DNA of 64,000 nucleotides from an uncultured Verrucomicrobiota bacterium (GTDB lineage Bacteria > Verrucomicrobiota > Verrucomicrobiia > Verrucomicrobiales > Verrucomicrobiaceae), in contig CAILZI010000181.1 in the NCBI GenBank assembly GCA_903838675.1, forward strand, positions 1 to 64,000, given 5' to 3'. The first letter of the stretch is position 1; each line of letters starts with the position of its first letter. The notes beneath the pieces are model-generated. The model worked only from the letters and a program-made list of their open reading frames with translations. It did no database searches and had not been told where the DNA came from. This document shows, piece by piece, positions 50,585 to 59,764 of this stretch. The position numbers and the translations under genes are program-made.

Positions 50585-52369
50585 ATGGCCTTTCAATTTG
50601 ACTCCGACTCTCAGACCAAGATCCCCGACATGCCGCCGCCGAAGGAGCGGATCGGGAAATTTTCTCTGCTGGCCATGGTGGCATTTTTTTTTCTGATTCT
50701 CAGCTTGTTTGCCTGGCACCCGCTGACGGCTGAGGTGAGGGCGGTGCTGGCACGGCGGAATGCCAAGGAGGCCCAGATGGCGACGGAAGCGAAGGACTGG
50801 GTGAAGGCGCAGAAGGCAGTCACGCTGGCACGCCAGCGTGCGCCTGAGGACGAGGAGGTGATGCTGGCATGGGTGGCGTTTTTGAAGGCGACGGGGTCGG
50901 ATGCTGGTGGACTGGCGCAGCAACTGCAGAAGCTGAAGCTGAAACGACCGCTGACGGAGGAGGAGGAGCTGACGCTGGGACGTGCACTGATCACCACCGG
51001 CAAGACGAAGGATGCGCGTGTGGTTTATGAGAAGCTGCCACTGACGCAGAGCACGCGGCAGCCAGGGCTGGAGCTGCTTTCGAGTATTCTGAATGCGGAG
51101 GGCCATACCAAAGAAGCGGCGGAGATCGCGCGGCGTGCGGCGGTGCAGACGACGGCCGAGGCCACGCCAGAGACGCATCTGCAAGCGGCAGTGACTGATC
51201 TGAGCAGCCACTTTGTGGAGGTGCAAAACCAGGCGCAGAAGCAGCTCTGGCTGCTGACGGAACTGAGTACGCAGACGGGCATGGATGCGATCATGCGACT
51301 GGCAGCAGGCCGTGGACTGACGCTGCCCCAAGCGAACCGACTGCTGGAACTGGAGGAAAAGCACCCACTGCAATCGCTCGGGGCACGACTGATGGTGGTG
51401 TCGGCGCTGATGCGGCTGCAGCCCGAACGGCGTGAAGAGATTGCGAAGGCGGAGGTCCAACTCTTCACAGGCACCAAGAATGGAAGGCTGGAGGACATGG
51501 CCTACTGGCTGATGCGGGAGAAATTCAATGATCTGGTGCTGGCTTTGGTGCCGAAGGAGCTGGCGGTGCAGTCGCGTGAACTGTACCCGATCCTGGTGCA
51601 GACGCTTTCGCAGTGTGAGAAATGGGATGAACTGCAGGGGGTGCTGAAAATACCGAACCCGCCGGTGTCTGGCAGCCTGCTGGACCTGGCGATGGCGGAG
51701 GTGCTGGGCCATCTGCAGCCTGACATGAAGGAGTCGCGCCGCCTTCTGCAAGGCACGGTGGCCAACGCTGCGCAAGCGGGAGATGTAAACACGCTGCACA
51801 CGGCTGCGGAGCTGGCGGAGAAGCTGAATTTTGCGGACATCTCGTGCCTGGCGTACAAGGCGGCGGGGATCAAGTCGGCTGAGAACAACACGAGCGAAGA
51901 GGCGCTGCAGAATCTGCAAAAGAGCGTGGAGCTGGCGCTGCGTGCGAAGGACACGGAGACGCTGCTGGATGTGTCCCGCCGGCTGCATGTGCTGAGCCCG
52001 AGCAGTGTGATCTTTGCGGACCGGTTTGTTTATCTGCGGCTGGTGCTGGGTGTGGAGATGGAGCTGGTGGACCCGAGTGCGCTGAAGGATTCGAATGATT
52101 TTAACGCGGCCTTCAGCATCACGGTGGAACGCATTCCGCCGCAGCTGCTGCTGGCGCTGCGGGCGTACCGGCTGGGAGATCGTGAAACGATGCAGAAGAA
52201 CCTGGCCGCCCTGCCCCGCTCTGAGAGCCTGTCCCCTGGCCCGCGTGCGGTGGCTGCGGGGCTGCTGTCTATGGTGGGCAAGACGGACCGTGCGTTTGTG
52301 ATGGCGGAGAAGATTCCGGGGGCGCTGCTGCTGGATGAGGAGAAGGTGTTTTTGAAGAGGGCGCTGTAA
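50585..52369 (+). CDS. Membrane-anchored helical-repeat (TPR-like) protein
   Basis: 594 residues. A cytoplasmic start of ~25 residues precedes one membrane helix (FSLLAMVAFFFLILSLFAWH, ~26-45). A long periplasmic array of helical hairpins resembling TPRs follows (AKDWVKAQKAVTLARQRAPE, GKTKDARVVYEKLPLTQSTR, GHTKEAAEIARRAA, and so on to ~590). It starts 26 bases after tpsA in the same direction and likely belongs to the locus, where it could scaffold the secretion complex. Frames on the other strand across this gene are shadows. Confidence 0.75.
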   Translation: MAFQFDSDSQTKIPDMPPPKERIGKFSLLAMVAFFFLILSLFAWHPLTAEVRAVLARRNAKEAQMATEAKDWVKAQKAVTLARQRAPEDEEVMLAWVAFLKATGSDAGGLAQQLQKLKLKRPLTEEEELTLGRALITTGKTKDARVVYEKLPLTQSTRQPGLELLSSILNAEGHTKEAAEIARRAAVQTTAEATPETHLQAAVTDLSSHFVEVQNQAQKQLWLLTELSTQTGMDAIMRLAAGRGLTLPQANRLLELEEKHPLQSLGARLMVVSALMRLQPERREEIAKAEVQLFTGTKNGRLEDMAYWLMREKFNDLVLALVPKELAVQSRELYPILVQTLSQCEKWDELQGVLKIPNPPVSGSLLDLAMAEVLGHLQPDMKESRRLLQGTVANAAQAGDVNTLHTAAELAEKLNFADISCLAYKAAGIKSAENNTSEEALQNLQKSVELALRAKDTETLLDVSRRLHVLSPSSVIFADRFVYLRLVLGVEMELVDPSALKDSNDFNAAFSITVERIPPQLLLALRAYRLGDRETMQKNLAALPRSESLSPGPRAVAAGLLSMVGKTDRAFVMAEKIPGALLLDEEKVFLKRAL

Positions 52370-52661
52370 GCATGACTCCAGGCTCTGGGCTGGGGCATTG
52401 TGCCGGAGTGGGATATTGCAAACTGGGATCTGAGCCGAACGGAATGAGACAGACGACTAGAAGGAGCCCGAAGGGTGAGCGCAGCGAGTCAAAACTAAAA
52501 ATTTTAAATTGGGGATGGATCGTGCGGAGTGGTGGGAGCTGCGCGTGGAGGCGGTGTTGCTGGCAGGTGCTGGAATTGACAAAAACGTTCTTGTGAAAAC
52601 CACGCCGTATCGGTGAATGCCAGGGTCAAGCTTTACTCGGCCTGCAAAGCCCCCAGAGTAT
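52370..52661. other. Intergenic region, no gene seen
   Basis: About 290 bases. It contains an AT-rich tract (52490-52510) preceded by GGAGCCCGAAGGGTGAGCGC, a REP-like string that I associate with dispersed intergenic repeats in this phylum. No terminator was obvious after the TPR-like gene. Confidence 0.35.
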
Positions 52662-53210
52662 ATGAAATCTTTCCCCGTCATTCTGAGTTTGTTCTTTTTC
52701 GGAGTCGTGGCATCGCCATTGGTTTCAGGTGCGGAGCAGGCGGAGGAGAAACGGCCGACTGCGGACGAGCAGACCGAAGCTGGCTTTAAACTGATGAAGA
52801 CGGAGCTGCTGGGCAAGCTGCACTTTGAGATGAAGGCGAAGGAGGTGGAGAAGTTTTATGGGAAGGCCACGGCCCAAGGTGCGGTGCAAAAATGGGAGGG
52901 TGTGGGCCTTTATATACAGCAGTGGGACTATCCGAAGCTGGGACTGGAGCTGCAAATGGCGGCTGAGAAGAAGGACGGAGCTCAGACGGTGTATATGATC
53001 AAGGCCACGAAGCGGTGCAAGCTGGTGACCACACATGGCATCCACATTGGGAGCACTGAAACGGAGGTGGTGAAGGCTTATGGAGAGCTGAAGGGCGAGG
53101 AGAGCGAGGCGGGGAAAACGTTTGTGGCGGGGTCGACTGTGGGTGGGGTGATCTTCAGCTTTAAAGATGGCAAGGTGGTGGAGATTTTTATCGGGGCGGC
53201 GTCTGAGTGA
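52662..53210 (+). CDS. Secreted hypothetical protein with two BamE/SmpA-like motifs
   Basis: 182 residues, signal peptide MKSFPVILSLFFFGVVASPL. The mature domain contains two similar segments: GKLHFEMKAKEVEKFYGKAT (~49-68) and HGIHIGSTETEVVKAYGELK (~125-144). The pattern 'G-i-iG-t--evvkayG' is common in small lipoproteins of the SmpA/BamE fold and in related secreted domains. No lipobox Cys follows the signal peptide. The start is chosen at the Met before the signal peptide; an in-frame start at 52617 adds a non-signal leader. Confidence 0.65.
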   Translation: MKSFPVILSLFFFGVVASPLVSGAEQAEEKRPTADEQTEAGFKLMKTELLGKLHFEMKAKEVEKFYGKATAQGAVQKWEGVGLYIQQWDYPKLGLELQMAAEKKDGAQTVYMIKATKRCKLVTTHGIHIGSTETEVVKAYGELKGEESEAGKTFVAGSTVGGVIFSFKDGKVVEIFIGAASE

Positions 53211-53228
53211 GGTGGGGGGACTAACCAG

Positions 53229-53250
53229 AACCGGCTGAAGCCGGGACTAC
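53229..53250. repeat. REP-like hairpin (CCGGCT-GA-AGCCGG)
   Basis: A 6-bp perfect stem with a 2-base loop sits inside AACCGGCTGAAGCCGGGACT, between two convergent genes. This string resembles short dispersed palindromes often seen between genes in Planctomycetes/Verrucomicrobia (from memory). It could also serve as a bidirectional transcription stop. Confidence 0.4.
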
Positions 53251-53360
53251 AATACGAAGAAGGAGGGACTCGGTGCTGCTTGGATTTGCTTTGCACTGAG
53301 TGGTTGCGGAGCGGGAGGAGCGAGGACGAGTAGGAAGAGGGCGGGAATGCCCTCGATACT

Positions 53361-54485
53361 TTAGCCGGGGAGTGGCACGCGGATGGTGAATACCGTGCTG
53401 CGGCCGGGGTGGCTTTCGAGGTCGATGGTGCCGCCGTGGACTTCGACGGCGCGTTTGACGATGGAGAGGCCGAGGCCGGTGCCTTTGGACTCCTGCATGC
53501 CGCGGTAGAAGCGCTTGAAGGCGTAGGGGAGGTCTTCGGGGCGGAAGCCGACTCCGTCGTCGGTGACGGTGATGATGCACTCTTGCTGGGTCCAGCGGCC
53601 GGTGATGGACATGCGGAGACCGGTGCGAGGATTTTCTTTGAGGGCGTTTTCGATGAGGTTCGAAAAGATCTGGTCCCAGTAGAAGCGATCGCCGCTGAGG
53701 AGGCCGCCGTCCGGGGGGAAGTCGAGGTTGAGGACGGGCTGGCGGATTTCGATCAAGGGGGTGAGGTGCTCGATGGCGTCATGGACGCAGGCACGTACGA
53801 GGAAGGTTTCGGTCTTGAGGAGTTCTTCGAGGCCTTCGAGGCGGGAGATGGTGAGCATGTCGTCGATGATGCGCATCATGCGGCGGCTGTGCTTTTCCAT
53901 GACATCGAGACAGCGCACCAGCGAGGTGGTGTTTTTGATCATGCCGCTCTTGAGGGTCTCGATGTACCCATGGATGAGCGAGAGCGGGGTGCGGAGCTCA
54001 TGACCGGCGCTGGTGACGAAGTCCTGGCGGGTCTGGGCGATCATGTCGTGCTCGGTGTGATCAACGACCATGACCCAGATGCCGGTGCGCGTGCCTTCAC
54101 TCCAGGGGGAAGCGCAGAGGTGGTAGTGGCGCTCATGGCTCCACTCGGCGGCGTAGGAATGTGGGAGCGGGAGACGGAGCTCTCCTTCGACTCGGGTGCG
54201 GCGGGTGCGTGCGTCTTTGATGATGCGGGTGATGGCCTCAAGACTGGGTGCGGTGCCGAGGGGGCGGCCTTCCTCCAACGAATGAGGGAGGAGCATGACG
54301 TTCATGGCGAGATTGGCGAAGACGATGATGTCTGCGTCATCGATGACGAGGATGCCCTGAGGGGATTCATTGAGGAGAGTGCCGAAGAGGCGGCAGTCGT
54401 CCTGCATGCACATGGGCGAGGCTGTTTCAGCCTGCTGTGCTTTCCATCCTTGCTGCGCCGGGGCCGTCATCAACTGCAGGGTCAT
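53361..54485 (-). CDS. Soluble sensor histidine kinase, PhoR-like
   Basis: 374 residues. An N-terminal PAS-like domain spans ~35-155 (FGTLLNESPQGILVIDDADI, WVMVVDHTE). The dimerisation box with the phospho-acceptor is FVTSAGHELRTPLSLIHGYI (His162). The ATPase domain has the N box (FSNLIENALKEN), G1 (VTDDGVGF), F box and G2 (KGTGLGLSIVKR). It has no membrane helix, unlike typical PhoR, so the PAS domain must sense a cytoplasmic cue. It overlaps the regulator gene upstream by 4 bases, so the pair is co-translated. Confidence 0.92.
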   Translation of the reverse strand: MTLQLMTAPAQQGWKAQQAETASPMCMQDDCRLFGTLLNESPQGILVIDDADIIVFANLAMNVMLLPHSLEEGRPLGTAPSLEAITRIIKDARTRRTRVEGELRLPLPHSYAAEWSHERHYHLCASPWSEGTRTGIWVMVVDHTEHDMIAQTRQDFVTSAGHELRTPLSLIHGYIETLKSGMIKNTTSLVRCLDVMEKHSRRMMRIIDDMLTISRLEGLEELLKTETFLVRACVHDAIEHLTPLIEIRQPVLNLDFPPDGGLLSGDRFYWDQIFSNLIENALKENPRTGLRMSITGRWTQQECIITVTDDGVGFRPEDLPYAFKRFYRGMQESKGTGLGLSIVKRAVEVHGGTIDLESHPGRSTVFTIRVPLPG

Positions 54486-55180
54486 GCGTCAGTCAGTTCT
54501 CCGACCACGCTTTGAAAGAGATACCCCTGACGGCGCAGGGTGCCGATGTGCCTGCCGTGATCTCCGAGCTTGTCGCGCAGGCGTTTGATGTGGGTGTCGA
54601 GAGTGCGTGAGTGGGTGTCGTCTGCGTAACCCCAGACGGCGCTGAGGAGCTCGCTGCGTGAATGGATCACGTCAGGATTGGCCATGAGGGTGGTGATGAG
54701 CTTGAGCTCGGTGATGGTGAGCTCGACGAGCTTGCCACTGATGGAGAGGGACATGTTTTTGCGGTCGAGAAGGAACTCGCCGATGCGCTGCTCCGCGAGC
54801 ATGACGACCTTTTGTGAACGGCGCAGGACGGCGCCGATGCGGAGCATGAGCTCACGGGGGCTAAAGGGCTTGGTGAGGTAGTCGTCTGCGCCGCTTTCGA
54901 GTCCGGCGATGCGGTCATTGGTCTGCGCACGGGCGGTGAGCATGATGACGGGGATGTGGCGCGTGCGGGTGTCTGCCCGGAGGCGGCGGTGGACCTGAAC
55001 GCCGTCGATGCCGGGAAGCATTATGTCGAGGACGATGAGATCGGGGGCGGTCTTGACGGCCATGGGGAGGACGGCGAGGCCGTTGCCGACTGAGACGACC
55101 TCGTGGCCTTCGCGCTGCAAGTGAAGGCTTACGAGTTCGACAATGTCCTTCTCATCATCGACTACCAGGATTCTGCTCAT
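54482..55180 (-). CDS. OmpR/PhoB-family response regulator
   Basis: 232 residues. The receiver has the acidic pair Asp8-Asp9, the phosphorylation site in LIVLDIMLPG (Asp52), a Thr in PVIMLTARA and a Lys in YLTKPFSP. A winged-helix domain follows (LVELTITELKLITTLMANPD, RTLDTHIKRLRDKLGDHGRH, LRRQGYLFQ). Start set at MSRILVVDDEKD; the longer frame to 55234 adds a leader not seen in the family. Partner of the kinase that overlaps its end. Targets unknown; phosphate response is one possibility. Confidence 0.93.
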   Translation of the reverse strand: MSRILVVDDEKDIVELVSLHLQREGHEVVSVGNGLAVLPMAVKTAPDLIVLDIMLPGIDGVQVHRRLRADTRTRHIPVIMLTARAQTNDRIAGLESGADDYLTKPFSPRELMLRIGAVLRRSQKVVMLAEQRIGEFLLDRKNMSLSISGKLVELTITELKLITTLMANPDVIHSRSELLSAVWGYADDTHSRTLDTHIKRLRDKLGDHGRHIGTLRRQGYLFQSVVGELTDA

Positions 55181-55623
55181 GTTTGGGTGACGAGACTGTG
55201 ACGGCAGGAATGAAGTTCTGCCAAAGACAAGCATGTTACGATCTCGTCGCAGAGAGTTGAGGTGAGCGAGTGGTGACGAATTTGTTGCGCAAGAAGTGAG
55301 GGAAAACGCCTGTGCAGGCGGGATGTGGTGAGTTATGGCTGGTGCTGAGAGCGGATGACTTACAAGACGGTGGCTTTGGGCGCTACACGGTGTGGGAGAG
55401 GGATTTAAGTTACAGGTTTAAAGTTTAAAGCTGATGGTGTGAGTGGTGGAGGTTTGAATAGGACTGATAGGGTTTATATGACTTATAGGGGTGTGGTGGA
55501 GTTCGGCACTGAAGGACGGAATGATGCGATGCATGAACCGATGCATGGTGCGCTGCATGGTGGTCACATAATTGTGACGCGTTAAAGATTGTCGCGTGGA
55601 GCGGACATCCCAATGGTAGGAGC
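55181..55623. other. Intergenic region with 9-nt-period ATAGG repeat
   Basis: About 440 bases between divergent genes. At 55458-55489 the pentamers ATAGG, ATAGG, ATATG, ATAGG start at 55458, 55467, 55476 and 55485, exactly 9 bases apart. They are followed by a region with repeated GATGC/GATGCATG strings (55520-55560). A pattern of the same type lies at 3392-3423. The promoter of the response regulator is presumably near 55200-55300. No ORF supported. Confidence 0.5.
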
Positions 55624-55863
55624 ATGTTCAAGCCACGATATAATGAACTTCACAGCTTCCTGGAATGGCGCCGCCAGACGCGCTTCATCCGCCATCATGG
55701 CGGGCCGATCCTAGCAGTGGGGCTGTTTGCCGTGTGCCTGTGGTTTGTGTGGAAAGCCTTGGAGAGCCGTCAGGCACAGGAGGAGAGCACGCCGAAGGTG
55801 GAGGCGATGCGAATGCTGGAGCTGGACCGTACGCTGCAGGCATCCAAACTGCCGAAGTGGTGA
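55624..55863 (+). CDS. Small single-span membrane protein
   Basis: 79 residues, start MFKPRYNELHSFLEWRRQTR with a good ribosome site (TAGGAG) 5 bases upstream. A basic N-terminus is followed by one membrane helix (PILAVGLFAVCLWFVWKALE, ~28-47) and a charged tail. N-in orientation is expected from the positive charges. No family recognised. Confidence 0.6.
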   Translation: MFKPRYNELHSFLEWRRQTRFIRHHGGPILAVGLFAVCLWFVWKALESRQAQEESTPKVEAMRMLELDRTLQASKLPKW

Positions 55864-56014
55864 TGGGGGGGAGGGGCTGAGCTCGTGACGAAAAGGTTTC
55901 ACTTGCTGTCTTTCAGTGGTGGCGATGCAAGGCGATGTCTGGTGACAAGGTCGTTACTATTCACAGACGTCCGCTGTCTGGGTGCTGTGAAGATTGCTCT
56001 TTTTTCCCACACCG

Positions 56015-56902
56015 ATGAAAACCAAACTTCGCATTAAAACGCTGTTCATGTCAGATGTGCATCTGGGCATGGCTGACTCCAAGGCTGTGCAGGCAGCGCA
56101 TCTGATCCGCCACTGCAAGTGCGAGAAGCTGGTGCTGAACGGGGACATCATTGACGTGTGGGCGCTGAAGGGCTCGGGTCGCTGGACGGAGGAGCACACG
56201 CACTTTGTGCGGACGGTGCTGAAGAAGATGGAGAAGGAGAACACTGAGGTGATCTACCTGCGCGGGAACCACGATGACATTCTGGAGAAGTTTCTGCCGT
56301 TCAAGGAGGCGGGGCTGTCGCTGGTGGATGAGCACATTCATGAGTCGCCGCATGGACGCTACCTGGTGGTGCATGGGGACGGGTTTGACCATGTGACGAC
56401 AAACCATGTGTGGCTGGCGAAGGTGGGCGCGGTGGGCTATGAGCTGCTGCTGCGCCTGAACCGCGGGTACAATGCGTGGCTGCGCTGGCGGAACAAGGAG
56501 GCCTTTTCGCTGAGCCGCTGGGTCAAGATGAAGGTGAAGGGTGCGGTGAGCTTTGTGGGGCGCTATGAAGAGCAGCTGCAGAAGCTGGCGCGCTGGAAGA
56601 ACTGCCATGGAATCATCTGCGGACACATCCACACGCCGGCGGACAAGATGATCGAGGACGTGCACTACCTGAACTCAGGCGACTGGGTGGAGAGCATGAC
56701 GGTGGTGGTGGAGCATCTGGACCGAACGTTTGAGGTGCTCAGTTATCATGACTTCTGCCGCCTGACGGGACGCGAGCCGAAGGGAACCGACCTGAGCATG
56801 AATGTGAGCGAAATCAGCAACCGGCCGCCGGGCCTGCCTGCGCCGGTGGTGGCCTCTGAGGCTGGGGAAGAGGAAGAGGCGGAGGAGATGGTTGGGGTGT
56901 AG
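56015..56902 (+). CDS. LpxH-like calcineurin-type phosphoesterase (COG2908)
   Basis: 295 residues. The metal-binding motifs of the family are in order: FMSDVHLG (Asp/His, ~13-20), NGDIIDVW (~43-50), RGNHDD (~83-88), VVHGDGFD (~118-125) and ICGHIHTP (~200-207). These fit UDP-2,3-diacylglucosamine diphosphatase and relatives, which act in lipid A synthesis at the inner membrane. The protein is about 50 residues longer than E. coli LpxH, with an acidic tail (EEEEAEEMVGV). A TTG-initiated extension to 55994 is less likely than the ATG used. Substrate not certain. Confidence 0.8.
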   Translation: MKTKLRIKTLFMSDVHLGMADSKAVQAAHLIRHCKCEKLVLNGDIIDVWALKGSGRWTEEHTHFVRTVLKKMEKENTEVIYLRGNHDDILEKFLPFKEAGLSLVDEHIHESPHGRYLVVHGDGFDHVTTNHVWLAKVGAVGYELLLRLNRGYNAWLRWRNKEAFSLSRWVKMKVKGAVSFVGRYEEQLQKLARWKNCHGIICGHIHTPADKMIEDVHYLNSGDWVESMTVVVEHLDRTFEVLSYHDFCRLTGREPKGTDLSMNVSEISNRPPGLPAPVVASEAGEEEEAEEMVGV

Positions 56903-56924
56903 GATGGGAGGCTCCAAGCTAGGC

Positions 56925-57962
56925 TCAGTCCTCGGCGATCAGCGGTACGTCCTTGGCATCACGGGCGGACTTGGCTTCATCGAGTTTTCCTTCTTTGATG
57001 AGCCGCGCGATGAGCGCCTCGGCTTTCTGATTGTAGTCCTGCATGAATGGGAGGGAGGCCTTGGAACGTGCTGATTTCAGGCTGGCAAAGGCGCTGACAT
57101 AGGTGGAGCGCAGGGCGACGAGAGCTGGCGCATTGGCTGGCACTGGCTCGCTGGCGGCACGACCGGTTTTGGCCACGGTGTCTTTCTCATTGCGAAGTGC
57201 GAGTGCTTCATCGAGCTGGCCTTGAGACTGGGAGGTTTTCAAGGCTTTGTCGATGGCAGTTAAATACTTGGCATTGAGTGCGGAGACGCCCTGCTCGTAG
57301 GTTTTCCAGACGTGGGCACGCAGAGTGCGTTCCGTGGCGAGCCGGAGGGCTTTGAGCTCTCCGGTGGAGGTGTCAGTCTTCTTTACAGGTTCGGCGGCGG
57401 TGGCGGGGGTGGCGGCGGCTCCCTGAGGCTTTATCGGGCCTGCATGCAGCCACCATTCGGCTGGGAGGCGGCTGGCTTTGGAAGGTTCGCTTTCAAAGAT
57501 CTTCACACCAGCATAGCGGACGAGGGTGATGGAATCCTCCACCTTGGAAGTTTTATCGCCGGTGATTTTTTCGATTTCTGAGTTGGTCTCATCAAAGCTG
57601 AGATAAATTTCCGAGGCTCCTTTGCTGTTGATGACAAAATCTTTGCGGCAACTGATGACGTGCCATTCTTTGTCCGGAGTGCGGAAGAGCATGCGGACCT
57701 CGGCACTGAGCTTTGCGAGCACGGTGGCCTTGGGCCCGGAGTTGATGACGGGAAGCCTGCCCTTGATGAAGGTGGCGGTGCGGGTGTCCGAAGGAGCGGC
57801 ATCTGCGGCTCTGAACCGAAGGCCTTTCACGATGACCTGATCTTCCGCAGAGAGGGTTTTCACATCCAGATCTGGCTGCTGGGCGATGGCCGTGGTGAAA
57901 GACAATCCCGTGACCAGGGAAAAGCGAAAAATCTTCGTGATGAAATTGCTGAGGCAGGGCAT
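56925..57962 (-). CDS. Secreted hypothetical protein with helical C-terminus
   Basis: 345 residues, signal peptide FRFSLVTGLSFTTAIAQQ. The N-terminal half (~30-180) looks like a beta domain (VIVKGLRFRAADAAPSDTRT, EIYLSFDETNSEIEKITGDK). An Ala/Pro linker follows. The helical C-terminal part contains LNAKYLTAIDKALKTSQSQG and QLDEALALRNEKDTVAK, then KAEALIARLIKEGKLDEAKS. I have seen this 'LNAKYL-ALD-AL---Q--G-LDEAL-lrnE' motif in many secreted Verrucomicrobia/Planctomycetes proteins, but it has no assigned function. Converges on the phosphoesterase gene with a 22-base gap. Confidence 0.65.
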   Translation of the reverse strand: MPCLSNFITKIFRFSLVTGLSFTTAIAQQPDLDVKTLSAEDQVIVKGLRFRAADAAPSDTRTATFIKGRLPVINSGPKATVLAKLSAEVRMLFRTPDKEWHVISCRKDFVINSKGASEIYLSFDETNSEIEKITGDKTSKVEDSITLVRYAGVKIFESEPSKASRLPAEWWLHAGPIKPQGAAATPATAAEPVKKTDTSTGELKALRLATERTLRAHVWKTYEQGVSALNAKYLTAIDKALKTSQSQGQLDEALALRNEKDTVAKTGRAASEPVPANAPALVALRSTYVSAFASLKSARSKASLPFMQDYNQKAEALIARLIKEGKLDEAKSARDAKDVPLIAED

Positions 57963-58575
57963 GGCGAGCCACTCAATCTTGAAGCGTTTTTATTGCAAGC
58001 TTTTCTTATCAACCCGAGCCGGGGCTTAGAATATGGAATGCTTCCTGAAAATGGGGGGGGCGAAGTCAGGCTCATTTCATGGTGGAGGGCTGGAGAAGCG
58101 GAGAGCTGTTCACGGAGCATGATGCTTGTTTGTGGTATTGCGTGGTGTTTGATGAGCGCCGGGCTGGAAGGTGTTAAAGGGCTGACCGGCTGAAGTGAAG
58201 CAACAAAACGAGCCCGGTGGAGACGACGCGGGGTGGAGTGGAGAACCCTGGGGGCACTGGAGCGATTAAGGGACACCTGAAACGGACGCTGGTGGGCGGG
58301 CTATTGAAAGGGATTGTGTGACGCTATTCGAGATAGGCCATAAACCTACTCAGAATTGATTCATGATGGGGCGGGAGACTGACAAATGACGGCATCGCAT
58401 GTGATTGACGTGCACAAGTGGTTCAAAAAATAGGCCCATGTCCTATTCGCGATTGCCATGCATTCCTAGATTGAACAGGGGGCACCTTTGCCTAGGTAAT
58501 CGTGGTGATTGTTTTCGTTTCCGTGCATCGCTTTGCTTTACTTTGAAACCGCTTGGCCTAGTATCGTGACCTCAT
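57963..58575. other. Intergenic region, no gene seen
   Basis: About 610 bases between divergent genes. No frame has convincing protein composition. It should contain the promoters of the secreted coiled-coil gene and of the efflux operon. CTATTCG (58324, 58443) and ATAGGCC (58333, 58430) each occur twice in mirrored order, which I could not interpret. Confidence 0.35.
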
Positions 58576-59754
58576 ATGAGATACAGAGCCTCCTCCGCCA
58601 TGTTCAGCCATTTTGAAGCCACTGAGATCAAAAAGGATCGAGTGAATGGCTGGAACCGCAAGACGGCGCTGATGTGTGCGGGCCTGGTGGCTTTGATTAC
58701 GCTGAGCAGCTGTGACCACAAGGATGCCCACCATGAGGAGGCGGAGGAAGAGGAGTCGCAACTGGTGCTGACGCAGCCGATCGTGCGGGACACCGTCATC
58801 TCGCGTGATTATGTGTGCCAGATTCGTTCCTGCCGGAATATTGAGATCCGGGCGCTGGAGCGCGGGTATCTGGAAGTGGTGAGCGTGAAGGAGGGCCAGC
58901 TTTTGAATGAAGGGGATCTGATGTTCACGATCCTGCCGAGGGTGTACAGTGCGGTGGTGAAACGTGCGGAGGCCGAGGCGCAGGTGGCAAGGGTGGAGTA
59001 TGAAAACACCAAGCGGCTGCTGGATTCGAATGTGGTGTCTGACAAGGAGCTAACGATGGCCAAGGCGCATCTGGACCAGAAGATGGCGGAGGTGAACCTG
59101 TCGCAGACGCATCTGGGGTTCACGACGATCAAGGCGCCGTTTAGCGGGCTGATGGACCGCTTGCGCCTGCGAAACGGGAGCCTGGTGGAAGTGGGCGATC
59201 TGCTGACAACGCTGTCTGACAACAGCGAGATGTGGATCTATTTCAATGTCCCCGAGGCGGACTACCTGGAGTATGCCTCCACCACGCAGTCGGAGGATAG
59301 CAAGAAGGTGAGTCTGGTAATGGCGAATGGGAAGATTTTCGACCAGAAGGGGCGGGTGAACGTCATCGAGGGGGAATTCAACAACAAGACGGGCACCATT
59401 CCCTTCCGCGCGGACTTCCCGAATCCGAAGCGCCTGCTGAGGCATGGTGAGACGGGCAACATTCGGATGCAGAGGGCGCTGAAAAATGCGCTGCTGGTGC
59501 CGCAGAAGTCGACGTTTGAAATCGGGGGAGAAAATTTTATTTATGTGGTCGGGAAGGATGACACGATCAAGCAGGTGAAGCTCAAGATTGCGGAGGAGCT
59601 GGAAGATCTGTTTGTGGTGGTCGGAGGCTTGACGGAGAAGGAAAGGATCATTTTTGAAGGTCAGCGGCAGGTCCATGATGGTGACAAGGCCCACGACTAC
59701 CGATTTGAGGAGACCAAGGATGCGTATGCAAACTTGAAGCTCCAGGCGCAGTAA
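58576..59754 (+). CDS. RND efflux membrane-fusion (adaptor) lipoprotein
   Basis: 392 residues. A positively charged start leads to a lipoprotein signal (CAGLVALITLSSC, ~33-45), then an acidic/His stretch (DHKDAHHEEAEEEE). The adaptor core has the lipoyl half-motifs (RNIEIRALERGYLEVVSVKE GQ; TIKAPFSGLMDRLRLRNGSL), a helical hairpin (VKRAEAEAQVARVEYENTKR) and the barrel/membrane-proximal part (IRMQRALKNALLVPQKS). It bridges the pump encoded 10 bases downstream to an outer-membrane channel. Confidence 0.9.
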   Translation: MRYRASSAMFSHFEATEIKKDRVNGWNRKTALMCAGLVALITLSSCDHKDAHHEEAEEEESQLVLTQPIVRDTVISRDYVCQIRSCRNIEIRALERGYLEVVSVKEGQLLNEGDLMFTILPRVYSAVVKRAEAEAQVARVEYENTKRLLDSNVVSDKELTMAKAHLDQKMAEVNLSQTHLGFTTIKAPFSGLMDRLRLRNGSLVEVGDLLTTLSDNSEMWIYFNVPEADYLEYASTTQSEDSKKVSLVMANGKIFDQKGRVNVIEGEFNNKTGTIPFRADFPNPKRLLRHGETGNIRMQRALKNALLVPQKSTFEIGGENFIYVVGKDDTIKQVKLKIAEELEDLFVVVGGLTEKERIIFEGQRQVHDGDKAHDYRFEETKDAYANLKLQAQ

Positions 59755-59764
59755 CCCAACCTCC

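Noticed and set aside
50498..51988. 496-codon minus-strand frame opposite the TPR-like gene after tpsA
   Set aside because: Arg/Gln/Leu/His-rich shadow composition; it also overlaps the end of tpsA.
58324..58449. CTATTCG and ATAGGCC each occurring twice in mirrored order
   Set aside because: Only 7-base matches in 120 bases, on the same strand, with no palindromic logic; compatible with chance.
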